Source: SIG480 sp045533555
GTDB lineage: Bacteria; Bacillota; Clostridia; Oscillospirales; JAAYXM01
Assembly (NCBI GenBank): GCA_045533555.1
Contig: JAZSHZ010000108.1
Coordinates: 1-25,446 of the forward strand
Length of the DNA stretch: 25,446 bases
Direction of reading: 5' to 3'
In this document: one piece after another, positions 1 to 7,361 of the stretch
How the letters are laid out: each line of letters begins with the position of its first letter
Numbering within the stretch: position 1 is the first letter of the stretch
Program-made: the position numbers and the translations under genes
Notes under the pieces: model-generated
Seen by the model: only the letters and a program-made list of their open reading frames with translations
What the model was told of the DNA's origin: nothing
Databases searched by the model: none

Positions 1-430
1 TATCTATCAACTCATCGGGAAGAATCTCAAATTCCGAAAACGCAATTTTCGTTGACTTTATGGGGCGCACCGCATTGTCATAATCGGGGACGATATGCCA
101 GACGTTGAAGCCGCCCTCATATGCAACAACCTCAAAATGAAGATCATAGAGCTTCATATCGTTTCTGCCTTCCTTGAGCTCACCTGCAAAGACGATGAGC
201 GGTGCGCCGAATTTACCGAAGGAACACTTCGTTGCAACGCGCGTTCCTTCGCCGTATTTTTCCTTTGATATTATGCTTATGTAGCTGAATGCATCGGGTC
301 GCCCGTCAAGATAATTCGAGACGTGGTCCTCATGGAGATTGAACTTTGCGACACTTCGCGCGTGGGGAGAATATGCATAGAAAAAATTCTCCTCAAGATT
401 TGCATCCTTATTTAAAATTATCCTTTCCAT
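1..430 (-). CDS. Unrecognised protein, C-terminus cut by window edge
   Basis: The minus-strand frame is open from an ATG at 428-430 to the left edge, so 143 N-terminal residues are visible (start MERIILNKDANLEENFFYAY). It is the last visible gene of the larE-larB-larC-kinase operon. The kinase stop lies only 3 nt upstream, and the AAAGGA at the kinase's end serves as ribosome site, so co-expression is likely. The visible part is soluble and mixed in composition, with no signal peptide, membrane segment or cysteine motif. It has runs typical of a beta-rich fold (around FEVVAYEGGFNVWHIVPDYD). I do not recognise the family and assign no function. The reading frame is secure because of the tight spacing and uninterrupted coding. 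Confidence 0.75.
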   Translation of the reverse strand, partial: MERIILNKDANLEENFFYAYSPHARSVAKFNLHEDHVSNYLDGRPDAFSYISIISKEKYGEGTRVATKCSFGKFGAPLIVFAGELKEGRNDMKLYDLHFEVVAYEGGFNVWHIVPDYDNAVRPIKSTKIAFSEFEILPDELID

Positions 431-433
431 TTT

Positions 434-1132
434 TTATCCTTTCATAATTGCGCTGTATGCAGTTTCCGCCGCAGATATATCCATATTGCAAAGAATTCGC
501 CAGAACGACGATTTCCTTGCCGCCGTATCCACTGCATCGAGAACGTTGATTATGCCTCCGCCCGCGGGCATATGAATACACGGCAGAAGTCTTGTCAGAA
601 CCTCTCTCTTTTCCATTGCAATGACAGAATTTTCCGCCGAGCGCTCAATGAAGCAGACGTTATCGAGAGCGACGCGCGCATTCTTGTTTATTTCTTCTTT
701 TCCGCACCATGGTGTGCCATAGGCATAAGCTATTCCGTCGATTATTCTGACAAGCGGCTTATCTCCGTTTATTATCTCGCATTTCTCGCCGCAGAACTTA
801 AGCCAGAGAGAGGCGTGAGTCGATTTTCCCGTCCCGCTCTCTGCGCACAGGAGAATACCTCTCCCCTCGCAGGACATAAGAACACCGTGAATAAGAAACG
901 CGTTATACTCGGAAAGCTTCTCCGCGATTTTTCTGTATATTGCGAGAGTTTCCAGATAGAATGGAGGAAAATCCCCCTCGTATCCGTCATTTTCGCGCAT
1001 AATTTCCTCATCTGTCGCGCTGACCTCAAATTTAGGAGTCTCCTCCGTCAAATAATCGCGGCACATTTCGCGGATATATTCATATTTGTTTTCTATGCGG
1101 ATCGGAATATCCGCAATTTTTATATCAAACAT
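434..1132 (-). CDS. HPr kinase-like P-loop protein coupled to larC
   Basis: A 232-residue protein with a Walker A loop AESGTGKST at residues 97-105 and an acidic partner in INGDKP near residues 121-126. This resembles the C-terminal catalytic domain of HPr serine kinase and the related PEPCK-like P-loop fold. The N-terminal 80 residues lack the HprK N-domain, so this is not canonical HprK. From memory, similar short HprK-like proteins are common and uncharacterised in Clostridia. Its ATG (1130-1132) shares one base with the larC stop (TGATG), a classic translational-coupling arrangement. The context suggests a job tied to the nickel-pincer cofactor pathway or to an enzyme using it, but that is inference. 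The substrate is unknown: it could be a small molecule or a protein serine. Confidence 0.8.
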   Translation of the reverse strand: MFDIKIADIPIRIENKYEYIREMCRDYLTEETPKFEVSATDEEIMRENDGYEGDFPPFYLETLAIYRKIAEKLSEYNAFLIHGVLMSCEGRGILLCAESGTGKSTHASLWLKFCGEKCEIINGDKPLVRIIDGIAYAYGTPWCGKEEINKNARVALDNVCFIERSAENSVIAMEKREVLTRLLPCIHMPAGGGIINVLDAVDTAARKSSFWRILCNMDISAAETAYSAIMKG

Positions 1133-2295
1133 CAGTCCTCACCCCGCAAAACCGCTTCTCTCATTTCAAAAAGGCTCATTCCGCTCTCATCGGCGGCACT
1201 TCTGATATCATCGAACTCGAGCTTTTCCCGGCTCACGCCGAAGCCTTCGCTTATTTTTCTGCGAAAACTCCCAAACCCGGTCGTCACGGTTTCTTCACGC
1301 CTTGCAAGAACATATCTTTCGCAGGCAATCTTTCTTATTCCTATCGTCGTCGTATTCTTGAAAACAAGCTCCGCAAAGCTTTCCGCGCGCGAGCTTTCGC
1401 AAAGGACGCATAATTTTATTCCCGGTCTTCCCTTTTTCATTCCGATATTTTCCGTCCAGACATCGAGCGCGCCCGATGCGAGGACTTTTTCTGCGGCATA
1501 TGCGATTTCCTCACCCGTCATATCATCGATATTCGCGCAGAGTATGCAGGTGTCTGCCTTTTTTTCGCTCTCGCCAAGCATTGCGCGAACGCAATTCGGT
1601 GCTTCAAAATCCTTTTTCCCCGCTCCGTAGGCGATTTTTTCATATGTCATTTTCGGAATCGCTCCGAATTCCGAAACGAAATATTTTATGAGCGCCGCGC
1701 CTGTCGGTGTGCAAAGCTCACCGCGTATTTCACCGCCGTATATCGGGATGCCTGAAAGTATCTCCGCAGTTGCGGGTGCGGGAACAGAAAGAATTCCATG
1801 CGCGCATTTCACCTGCCCCGAGCCGATGTGTATGGGCGAGGCGATGACCTTTTCGGGTCCGAGCTTTCTCATGCACAGGCAGACCGCCGCAATATCCGCG
1901 ACGGCATCCATCATCCCCACCTCGTGGAAATGAATCTCGCGGGTGTTCTTTCCGTGGACACGGCTTTCAGCCTCTGCAATTATATTATAGACATTCATAA
2001 TGTCCCGCTTTATTGTTTCATCTGCATTGAGCCCTGCGACGATTTCTTCGATATCTCGCATACAGTGCCCGTGGTGGTGATGCTCACCCTCTTCTTCACC
2101 GTTGATCTTAACTGAGAGGTGGCGGCATTTTATCCCGCATTTCATCATCGGAGCAAGCGAGAATGTAACATTCGGGATATTGATCCCCGAAAGCTCTGAA
2201 ATGAGCTTTTCGTCATCATCAAGAAGCCCCGAAAGAGCCGCCGCAAGCATATCTCCCGCCGCGCCCATCGAAAGATCAAGATACAGAAGCTTCAT
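1132..2295 (-). CDS. larC: LarC, nickel insertion protein for pincer cofactor
   Basis: A 387-residue DUF111/LarC protein. LarC is known to insert nickel, CTP-dependently, into the dithio-carboxylated pyridinium mononucleotide made by LarB and LarE, giving the nickel-pincer nucleotide. The family start is clear (LDLSMGAAGDMLAAAL, residues 5-20; compare the usual D-x-S-x-G-x-S-G-D-M), as is a histidine-rich segment EGEHHHHGHC near residues 70-79 that fits nickel handling. In Lactobacillus plantarum the gene is split by a programmed frameshift; here it is one continuous frame. The ATG overlaps the larB stop by 4 nt (ATGA) and GGAGG lies just upstream. The soluble sequence predicts a cytoplasmic protein. 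Full length for the family. Confidence 0.93.
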   Translation of the reverse strand: MKLLYLDLSMGAAGDMLAAALSGLLDDDEKLISELSGINIPNVTFSLAPMMKCGIKCRHLSVKINGEEEGEHHHHGHCMRDIEEIVAGLNADETIKRDIMNVYNIIAEAESRVHGKNTREIHFHEVGMMDAVADIAAVCLCMRKLGPEKVIASPIHIGSGQVKCAHGILSVPAPATAEILSGIPIYGGEIRGELCTPTGAALIKYFVSEFGAIPKMTYEKIAYGAGKKDFEAPNCVRAMLGESEKKADTCILCANIDDMTGEEIAYAAEKVLASGALDVWTENIGMKKGRPGIKLCVLCESSRAESFAELVFKNTTTIGIRKIACERYVLARREETVTTGFGSFRRKISEGFGVSREKLEFDDIRSAADESGMSLFEMREAVLRGED

Positions 2296-3038
2296 TTTCG
2301 CACCTCCATATGGTTTATCATATTAGCAAGATAACCTGCGCCGAAGCCGTTATCTATGTTGACAACGGAAACTCCGCTCGCGCAGGAATTCATCATGGAA
2401 AGGAGAGCCGCCATCCCTTCAAATGCCGCGCCGTAGCCTACGCTTGTCGGCACCGCGATGACGGGGCAATCGCAAAGGCCGCCGACTACACTTGCAAGAG
2501 CGCCCTCCATCCCCGCAACGGCAATGACGACCGAGGCTCCCATAAGCTCATCAAGATTGGAAAGAAGCCTGTGCAGACCGGCAACGCCGACGTCATATAA
2601 CCGCACTACTTCGTTGCCGAGAAATTCCGCAGTAAGCGCCGCTTCCTCCGCAACCGGAATATCACTCGTTCCGCCCGTCGCGACGACAACTTTCCCTATT
2701 CCGTCCGGCTTCTGCATTTCGCCGTGAATACCGATTCTTGCTTCTTTATAATATTTTACGTCACAAAGCGATTCTGCCTTTTCTTCCGAAAGCCTCGTTA
2801 TGAGGACATTTTTCTCCCCCGATTGTTTGAGAGTCTCAATTATCGAGCTTATCTGCGAAGCTGTTTTTCCCTCGCCGTAAATCACCTCGCAAGCTCCGTT
2901 ACGAAGTCTGCGGTGAGTATCTACCTTTGCAAAATCAATATCGCGGAATGGTTCGGTCTTCAGAAGTATCGCCGCATCTGCGACACTCATTTTGCCGTCC
3001 CGAACTTTATTCAGAATGTCAGTCAGTGAGTTTTTCAT
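2292..3038 (-). CDS. larB: LarB, pyridinium-3,5-biscarboxylate mononucleotide synthase
   Basis: A 248-residue protein. The C-terminal two thirds match the PurE/AIR-carboxylase fold as found in LarB: VATGGTSDIPVAEEAA, the GVAGLHRLL segment, VAGMEGALASVVGGL, and VPTSVGYGAAFEG. LarB carboxylates and hydrolyses nicotinic acid adenine dinucleotide, the first step of nickel-pincer cofactor synthesis. The short helical N-terminus (LTDILNKVRDGKMSVADAAILL) is also typical. The ATG at 3036-3038 lies inside the larE 3' end (20-nt overlap) behind GGGAGG, and the stop overlaps larC, so the three genes are translationally coupled. Nothing appears truncated. Confidence 0.93.
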   Translation of the reverse strand: MKNSLTDILNKVRDGKMSVADAAILLKTEPFRDIDFAKVDTHRRLRNGACEVIYGEGKTASQISSIIETLKQSGEKNVLITRLSEEKAESLCDVKYYKEARIGIHGEMQKPDGIGKVVVATGGTSDIPVAEEAALTAEFLGNEVVRLYDVGVAGLHRLLSNLDELMGASVVIAVAGMEGALASVVGGLCDCPVIAVPTSVGYGAAFEGMAALLSMMNSCASGVSVVNIDNGFGAGYLANMINHMEVRK

Positions 3039-3789
3039 CCCGAACCTCCCAATCTTCTTTTATTTCATCAAAATATTTCCCGAGTTCTTCCAATATATTT
3101 TCTTTTTCGCGCAAAAATCTTTTCTCATCCGCGCGGCGAAGCTCAAGCCTTGCGCTGTTTTCCGAAAGCCGCACGCGAAAATCGGAAAAACCGAGCTTTC
3201 TCAGAAATTCTTCGGCTTTGGAAACTCTTAAAAGCTTCTCCTCCGTTATTCTCTCGCCGCATTTTATCCTCGTCGCAAGGCATGCATAGGAGCATTTATC
3301 CCAGAGGGATATCCCCTCTTCCCTTGCGCACCGCCTTATCTCACCTTTCCCTATTCCGCATTCGCGAAGCGGCGAGTGGACGGAAAGCTCGCAAATCGCG
3401 CGCCATCCCGCTCTGTCTTCTATATCATCCGAGGCATTCGTGCCATCGCAAAGGAGCTCGAAGCCATCTTCTTTTGCAGCATCTTTTATTGCGCCCATCA
3501 TGCGCAATTTGCAAAAATAACACCTGTCTTTTCCGTTTTCTGCAATCCCGGAGCTTTCAAGCGCGGAAAGCTTTATTATGCGAAGCGGCACTCCCGCCTT
3601 CTCTGCGGCAATGCTTGCATCGGAAAGCTCGAATTCCGGTTGAAACTCACTTTTTGCAAAATATGCGCGCACCCGGGCACCGCATTTTTTCGCCATATGC
3701 ATAAGGAATATTGAATCGATTCCGCCCGAAAGCGCAATTGCGACTTTTTTGTTTTCTTCAAAAAACTTTTCGAGCGTCATCTCCGTCAC
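3019..3789 (-). CDS. larE: LarE, sulfur transferase for pincer cofactor
   Basis: A 256-residue PP-loop ATPase. SGGIDS (residues 21-26) is the pyrophosphatase loop, and CYFCK (90-94), CDGTN (114-118) and the SYACLATRI block are LarE hallmarks. LarE adenylates the cofactor precursor and delivers two sulfurs. In the L. plantarum enzyme sulfur comes from a sacrificed cysteine; other LarEs use a [4Fe-4S] cluster held by three cysteines. Here the key region carries three cysteines, C166-x3-C170-x6-C177, which favours the cluster-dependent, catalytic type (inference). It is the first gene of the operon. The start at 3789 lies about 33 nt downstream of the consensus -10 and is preceded by GAGGTGACGGAG. 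Confidence 0.93.
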   Translation of the reverse strand: MTEMTLEKFFEENKKVAIALSGGIDSIFLMHMAKKCGARVRAYFAKSEFQPEFELSDASIAAEKAGVPLRIIKLSALESSGIAENGKDRCYFCKLRMMGAIKDAAKEDGFELLCDGTNASDDIEDRAGWRAICELSVHSPLRECGIGKGEIRRCAREEGISLWDKCSYACLATRIKCGERITEEKLLRVSKAEEFLRKLGFSDFRVRLSENSARLELRRADEKRFLREKENILEELGKYFDEIKEDWEVRDEKLTD

Positions 3790-3821
3790 CTCTTGAAAAT
3801 CATAAACCTACTCAATTATAC

Positions 3822-3851
3822 ATTATAATCTTGAGTCCGCTTCTTTGTCAA
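3822..3851 (-). promoter_or_regulatory. Consensus sigma-A promoter of the lar operon
   Basis: Read on the minus strand: TTGACA (3846-3851), an 18-nt spacer, then TATAAT (3822-3827). Both hexamers are perfect. The -10 lies 32 nt upstream of the larE ATG, so the 5' leader is short. This suggests strong basal transcription of larE-larB-larC, the kinase and the edge gene. No obvious operator palindrome sits on it. Confidence 0.75.
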
Positions 3852-3915
3852 TCTCTTTTAATTTGGTGCATTATGTGTTATGATAATATCAGGAATCATA
3901 AAAGGTGGAATTCAT

Positions 3916-4902
3916 ATGAATATATTGGTTATCTTTACGGGAGGGACTATCGGAAGCCTTCAGAAAGGCGACTGGATCTCAAACGATGACAGCGCAAAAT
4001 ATCTCCTTCTCGGAAAATATCGCGAGATGGCAGGTCAAAACGGAGTTTCGTTTAAAACAACCGAACCTTACAGCATTCTCAGCGAACAGCTTTCGGCAAG
4101 TGAGCTTTCGCTTCTCGGAAAATGCATTTCCGAAAAGCTTTCGGAAAAATATGACGGAATCATCGTCACCCACGGGACAGATTCGCTTCTTTATACCTCA
4201 GCGGCGCTTTCCTTTATGTTTGCGGATATATCCGTTCCGCTCGTCCTCGTCTCCTCGGATTACACATTGGAAGACAATGGCGCAAACGGAAACGCAAATT
4301 TTTATGCGGCGGTGGAGTTTATCAGAAAAAGCCCTTCTCCGGGAGTCTATGTCAGCTATAAAAACGCATCATCCGATGTCACCTCAATCCACCTCGGCAC
4401 AAGACTTTCGCAATACACGGAGGCGACGGCGGAGCTTTTCTCGCTTGATAATGCGCCGTTTGCATATTTTGACGGTGAAATAAAACTCAACCCCAATTTC
4501 CGCAAAAGCGAAAACGGCGTGGCAGCGGGTGCTGTGACTTTCTCTGAAAACTCACATATTCTCGTCATTGAAAGCCGCCCGGATGACGGATTCTCCTACC
4601 CGCTCGAGAATATCTCTGCGGTCATACTCCGTCCGTACCATTCGGGGACACTCAACACCGAAAGTAACTTTTTCCGCGAATTCTGCAAACGCGCAAAAGA
4701 AAAGAACATTCCGGTATTTCTCGTCAATAACCGCGGCGGTGTTCAATATGAAAGCTCAAAGCTTTTCGGCGAGCTTTCTATCGAGGTTCTTCCCTTCTGC
4801 GCCTTCACCTCAATATACATGAAATGTCGGATTGCCGAAAGTCTCGGAGCGGATATACGCAAATTCGTAAAAACTCCCATCGCGCAGGAATTTTTAATTT
4901 GA
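3916..4902 (+). CDS. Asparaginase family amidohydrolase
   Basis: A 328-residue protein of the asparaginase/glutaminase family, which hydrolyses L-asparagine to aspartate and ammonia. Both catalytic threonine motifs are present: FTGGTIGS with T11, and VTHGTDS with T88-D89. The downstream block VLVSSDYTLEDNGANG is also family-like. No signal peptide is present, so a cytoplasmic (type I-like) enzyme is likely. The start is ATG 3916 behind AAAGGTGG; an in-frame upstream ATG at 3880 lacks a good site and would add 12 unlikely residues. It is divergent from larE and followed by ddh on the same strand after 87 nt. Substrate preference (Asn versus Gln) cannot be read from the sequence. Confidence 0.88.
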   Translation: MNILVIFTGGTIGSLQKGDWISNDDSAKYLLLGKYREMAGQNGVSFKTTEPYSILSEQLSASELSLLGKCISEKLSEKYDGIIVTHGTDSLLYTSAALSFMFADISVPLVLVSSDYTLEDNGANGNANFYAAVEFIRKSPSPGVYVSYKNASSDVTSIHLGTRLSQYTEATAELFSLDNAPFAYFDGEIKLNPNFRKSENGVAAGAVTFSENSHILVIESRPDDGFSYPLENISAVILRPYHSGTLNTESNFFREFCKRAKEKNIPVFLVNNRGGVQYESSKLFGELSIEVLPFCAFTSIYMKCRIAESLGADIRKFVKTPIAQEFLI

Positions 4903-4913
4903 CCTCAAAGTTA

Positions 4914-4942
4914 TTGACTTATCAAAAAAAATATGTTTTAAT
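4914..4942 (+). promoter_or_regulatory. Putative promoter of ddh
   Basis: TTGACT (4914-4919), a 17-nt spacer, then TTTAAT (4937-4942), ending 47 nt before the ddh ATG in a very A+T-rich gap. The -35 is near consensus and the -10 is weaker. ddh may also be read from the asparaginase transcript. Confidence 0.5.
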
Positions 4943-4989
4943 ATTTTATCATTTTTATTTATACTTGTTTTAAAAGGAGAAAATCCGAT

Positions 4990-5970
4990 ATGAAAATCAG
5001 AGTTGCAATTGCAGGCTACGGAAACCTCGGTCGCGGGGTTGAATGCGCGGTCAATGCCGCAAGTGATATGGAGCTTTGCGCGCTCTTCACAAGGCGCGAT
5101 CCCGAATCCGTCAAAACTGTTTCGGGCGTCCCCGTCTATTCTATGGAAAAGGCCTTGGAAATGAAGGACGAAATCGATGTCCTTGTTCTCTGCGGAGGAA
5201 GCGCAAACGATCTTCCGACGCAGACTCCCGAGCTTGCCAAAAGCTTCAACGTTATAGACAGCTTTGACACTCACGCAAAAATCCCTGAGCATTTTGCAAA
5301 TGTCGATGCATCGGCAAAGGAATCGGGCAAAATTGCGATAATCTCCGTCGGTTGGGACCCGGGAATGTTCTCACTCAACCGTCTCTACGGTCAGGCGATC
5401 CTCCCCGAAGGAAATGACTACACCTTCTGGGGAAAAGGCGTCAGCCAGGGACACAGCGATGCGATAAGAAGAATTGACGGTGTGCTTGATGCAAGGCAGT
5501 ATACAATTCCCGTCGATGCCGCGCTTGACAGTGTCCGCGCAGGCAACAACCCGACTCTCACAACGCGCGAGAAGCACACAAGAGAATGCTTCGTCGTTGC
5601 AAAGGAAGGCGCAGACCTTGAGAAGATCGAGAGCGAAATCGTCAATATGCCGAACTACTTCGCGGATTATGACACAACTGTCCATTTCATTTCACAGGAA
5701 GAGCTTCTCCGCGACCATGCGGGTATTCCCCACGGCGGAAGAGTCTTCAGAACGGGAACGACGAATAACGGAAAGAACTCCCACGTTATCGAATATAGCC
5801 TTAAGCTCGATTCCAACCCCGAGTTTACGGCAAGCGTTCTCACCGCATATGCAAGAGCGGCATACAGGCTCAACAAGGAGGGCGCAAGCGGCGCAAAGAC
5901 CGTCTTTGACATCGCGCCCGCCTATCTCCACCCCGCAAGCGGTGAAGAGCTCCGCAAAAAGCTTTTATAA
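4990..5970 (+). CDS. ddh: meso-Diaminopimelate dehydrogenase
   Basis: A 326-residue NADPH-dependent enzyme that forms meso-diaminopimelate directly from tetrahydrodipicolinate, the one-step branch of lysine and peptidoglycan synthesis. The N-terminal Rossmann motif AGYGNLGRGVE (8-18) and the substrate-domain segments DSFDTHAKIPEHF, SVGWDPGMFSLNR and GKGVSQGHSDAIRRI match Ddh. The length equals the usual 320-330 residues. The start follows AAAAGGAG at good spacing. The direct ddh branch is common in Clostridia and Bacteroidetes. A hairpin terminator follows the stop by 14 nt. Confidence 0.95.
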   Translation: MKIRVAIAGYGNLGRGVECAVNAASDMELCALFTRRDPESVKTVSGVPVYSMEKALEMKDEIDVLVLCGGSANDLPTQTPELAKSFNVIDSFDTHAKIPEHFANVDASAKESGKIAIISVGWDPGMFSLNRLYGQAILPEGNDYTFWGKGVSQGHSDAIRRIDGVLDARQYTIPVDAALDSVRAGNNPTLTTREKHTRECFVVAKEGADLEKIESEIVNMPNYFADYDTTVHFISQEELLRDHAGIPHGGRVFRTGTTNNGKNSHVIEYSLKLDSNPEFTASVLTAYARAAYRLNKEGASGAKTVFDIAPAYLHPASGEELRKKLL

Positions 5971-5984
5971 GCCAAGAAATACTC

Positions 5985-6010
5985 AGCGCAGTGCGAAATC
6001 GCACTGCGCT
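5985..6010. terminator. Bidirectional hairpin terminator after ddh
   Basis: AGCGCAGTGCGA (5985-5996) pairs perfectly with TCGCACTGCGCT (5999-6010) around a tiny loop, followed by TTTATTTAT. It lies between convergent ddh (+) and the SLOG gene (-), so it may serve both. A near-identical hairpin occurs at 7322-7346. Confidence 0.85.
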
Positions 6011-6014
6011 TTAT

Positions 6015-6443
6015 TTATAATTCGGCAATATTTCTCACTTTCTTTTTCTGTCTCCGCGCTTTTTCAAAGAATTTATACGCACCGCCAAACGGATGGTCAA
6101 TATATCCAATGACATATTCGGATTTCTTAAGCATCCATTCGTTTCTCCACGAAATTGCAAAACGTTTCGGAACAAGCTCTATCCCCTCCGGATATATCGA
6201 ATCGGAGTAATCATTGCCATCATCACCCGGCGGATACGCAAGAACAACCGAATACTTTATTTCGGGATATTCTTTTTTTAAATCACGAAGCACACGCCTT
6301 ACCATTCTATCAAAATCACCATTGTTCCCGACATAGAAAAATTCGACTCCATGCTCTTTTATCAGAGCTTTGATTTCCTCGTATAGAACATTTGAAACCT
6401 CGTTTGCGACAGTTCTGTGCCCGAAAAAAGTACACGCCGGCAT
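6015..6443 (-). CDS. SLOG-fold (DUF1273/YpsA-like) protein
   Basis: A 142-residue protein starting ACTFFGHRTV after MP; the FFGHR beginning and the FYVGNNGDFDRMVRR segment are marks of the SLOG/DUF1273 group, a Rossmann-like nucleotide- or nucleotide-derivative-binding fold. The later conserved block WRNEWMLKKSEYVIGYID also fits. No specific reaction is known for this subgroup; some relatives sit in defence or stress contexts. I chose ATG 6441-6443 because GGAGGAAAATAAAA precedes it; the frame stays open upstream to about 6536, but that stretch overlaps the HNH gene. It follows the HNH gene by 22 nt, probably in one transcript. Confidence 0.8.
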   Translation of the reverse strand: MPACTFFGHRTVANEVSNVLYEEIKALIKEHGVEFFYVGNNGDFDRMVRRVLRDLKKEYPEIKYSVVLAYPPGDDGNDYSDSIYPEGIELVPKRFAISWRNEWMLKKSEYVIGYIDHPFGGAYKFFEKARRQKKKVRNIAEL

Positions 6444-6465
6444 TTTTATTTTCCTCCGCATTTGC

Positions 6466-6711
6466 CTACTTGTTTGATTTTCTCCTGTTGTGCTCACGGC
6501 AGAGCAGCTGACAATTTGAAACCTCTGTTTTTCCACCCTCGCACCAAGGTGTTATGTGGTCTGCCTCCATCTCTTCAAGCTCCCAATGCACCTTTTCTCT
6601 TTTCTCTGCTTTGCAATGAGGACAGATACCATTTTGTTTTTCATATACCTTTCTTTTCATCGTATCGGTAAACGCTCTTATATACCGTTTTTCCTTCTTT
6701 TGCAATCCCAT
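6466..6711 (-). CDS. HNH nuclease domain, probable 3' part of a broken gene
   Basis: From ATG 6709-6711 this frame encodes 81 residues with a textbook HNH domain: CPHC, then MEADHITPWCEGGK, then CQLLCREHNRRKS at the end. The paired CxxC/CxxH zinc ligands and the DH metal/catalytic pair are intact. The frame stays open to 6783, but the upstream residues are the shifted frame of the methylase-like gene and carry no homology. Homology seems to begin at RAFTDTMKRKVYEKQNG. The N-terminal boundary is therefore uncertain, and the domain may originally have been fused to the sequence at 6641-6990. It ends with TAG, rare as a stop in this window. Confidence 0.6.
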   Translation of the reverse strand: MGLQKKEKRYIRAFTDTMKRKVYEKQNGICPHCKAEKREKVHWELEEMEADHITPWCEGGKTEVSNCQLLCREHNRRKSNK

Positions 6712-6990
6712 ATTCGGACTCATCCCACCCGGAAAGAGCAATCTGCGTGTTTGCAACAGGTGATGTTGCATAGCAGGTTGCAATCAGCTTTTTTATTCCG
6801 AGTATGTTGAAATTCATCGCAAAGTATTTAAAAAAATTGCTCTCATAAGGATCATCACAGTTACAGAAAACTGTTTTATCTTTAAAATATTCCTTATAAT
6901 GCTTCAATTCGTTTTCTATATCGGAAAGCTGAGTGTAAAACTCATCATTTTCGCCTTACTTGCTTTATTCAGCGCATTATTACCTGCCAT
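6641..6990 (-). pseudogene. EcoRI-type adenine methylase remnant, frameshifted
   Basis: From ATG 6988-6990 (site GGGTGAAGAATA) the frame reads MAGNNALNKASKAK, then loses phase at an A run near 6951-6954. After the shift it continues as NDEFYTQLSDIENELKHYKE, VFCNCDDPYESNFFKYF and LIATCYATSPV, which I recognise as the N-terminal region of the EcoRI methylase family. It stops at 6641 after about 100 residues, before any NPPF-type catalytic motif. A second one-base shift at an A run near 6690 would join it to the HNH frame. It is therefore either a decayed gene, a mis-assembled one, or a short methylase-like/HNH fusion whose two indels are errors. The gene is probably not functional as written. 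Confidence 0.65.
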
Positions 6991-7022
6991 TATTCTTCAC
7001 CCACTACTAATTTTTCATTTCT

Positions 7023-7058
7023 ATAATAGGTCAATTTCACCCTAATGTCAATAGGTCA
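7023..7058. promoter_or_regulatory. Promoter of methylase remnant with two direct-repeat boxes
   Basis: Minus-strand TTGACA (7046-7051), a 17-nt spacer and TATTAT (7023-7028) form a strong promoter for the methylase/HNH/SLOG genes. Two exact direct repeats AATAGGTCA lie at 7025-7033 and 7050-7058, 25 bp apart, on the -10/spacer and beside the -35. They are plausible operator sites for the divergent XRE regulator (inference). Confidence 0.6.
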
Positions 7059-7087
7059 TTTTGCCATAATAATAGTGGGGTGATAAA

Positions 7088-7309
7088 ATGAACAGATTAA
7101 AGGAATTGAGAAAAGAGCGTGGTTTCACACAAATAAAAATGCAGATGCTGACAGGAATTGACCAAAGCGATTATTCAAAAATAGAACGAGGGAAACGTTA
7201 TTATACATTTGAACAGTGCATCAAAATCGCAACCGCACTCGGAACGAGTATGGATTATCTCGCAGGACTCACCGATGAAAAGAAACCGTATCCGCGAACA
7301 AAGAAATAG
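7088..7309 (+). CDS. XRE-family helix-turn-helix regulator
   Basis: A 73-residue single-domain Cro/CI-type DNA-binding protein. The HTH is clear: LKELRKERGFTQIKMQMLTG, then IDQSDYSKIERGKRYYTF, ending LGTSMDYLAGLTD. No sensor or oligomerisation domain follows, so it resembles small phage or restriction-modification controller repressors. GGGGTGATAAA precedes the ATG. It is divergent from the methylase remnant, and the 97-bp gap carries paired repeats that could be its operator. It ends with TAG, and a hairpin terminator lies 12 nt after the stop. Confidence 0.88.
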   Translation: MNRLKELRKERGFTQIKMQMLTGIDQSDYSKIERGKRYYTFEQCIKIATALGTSMDYLAGLTDEKKPYPRTKK

Positions 7310-7321
7310 ATAAAAGCAAAA

Positions 7322-7346
7322 AGCGCAGTGCAAATCGCACTGCGCT
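7322..7346. terminator. Bidirectional terminator between XRE gene and pckG
   Basis: AGCGCAGTGC (7322-7331) pairs with GCACTGCGCT (7337-7346) around AAATC, followed by TTAAGTTTATTTT. It separates two convergent genes. Apart from two missing bases it is the same sequence as the hairpin at 5985-6010. Confidence 0.82.
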
Positions 7347-7361
7347 TTAAGTTTATTTTGA

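Noticed and set aside
572..1630. Long plus-strand open frame of 352 codons
   Set aside because: It runs antisense through the kinase and larC genes, whose frames carry clear family motifs and ribosome sites; its own translation has no domain and no ribosome site.
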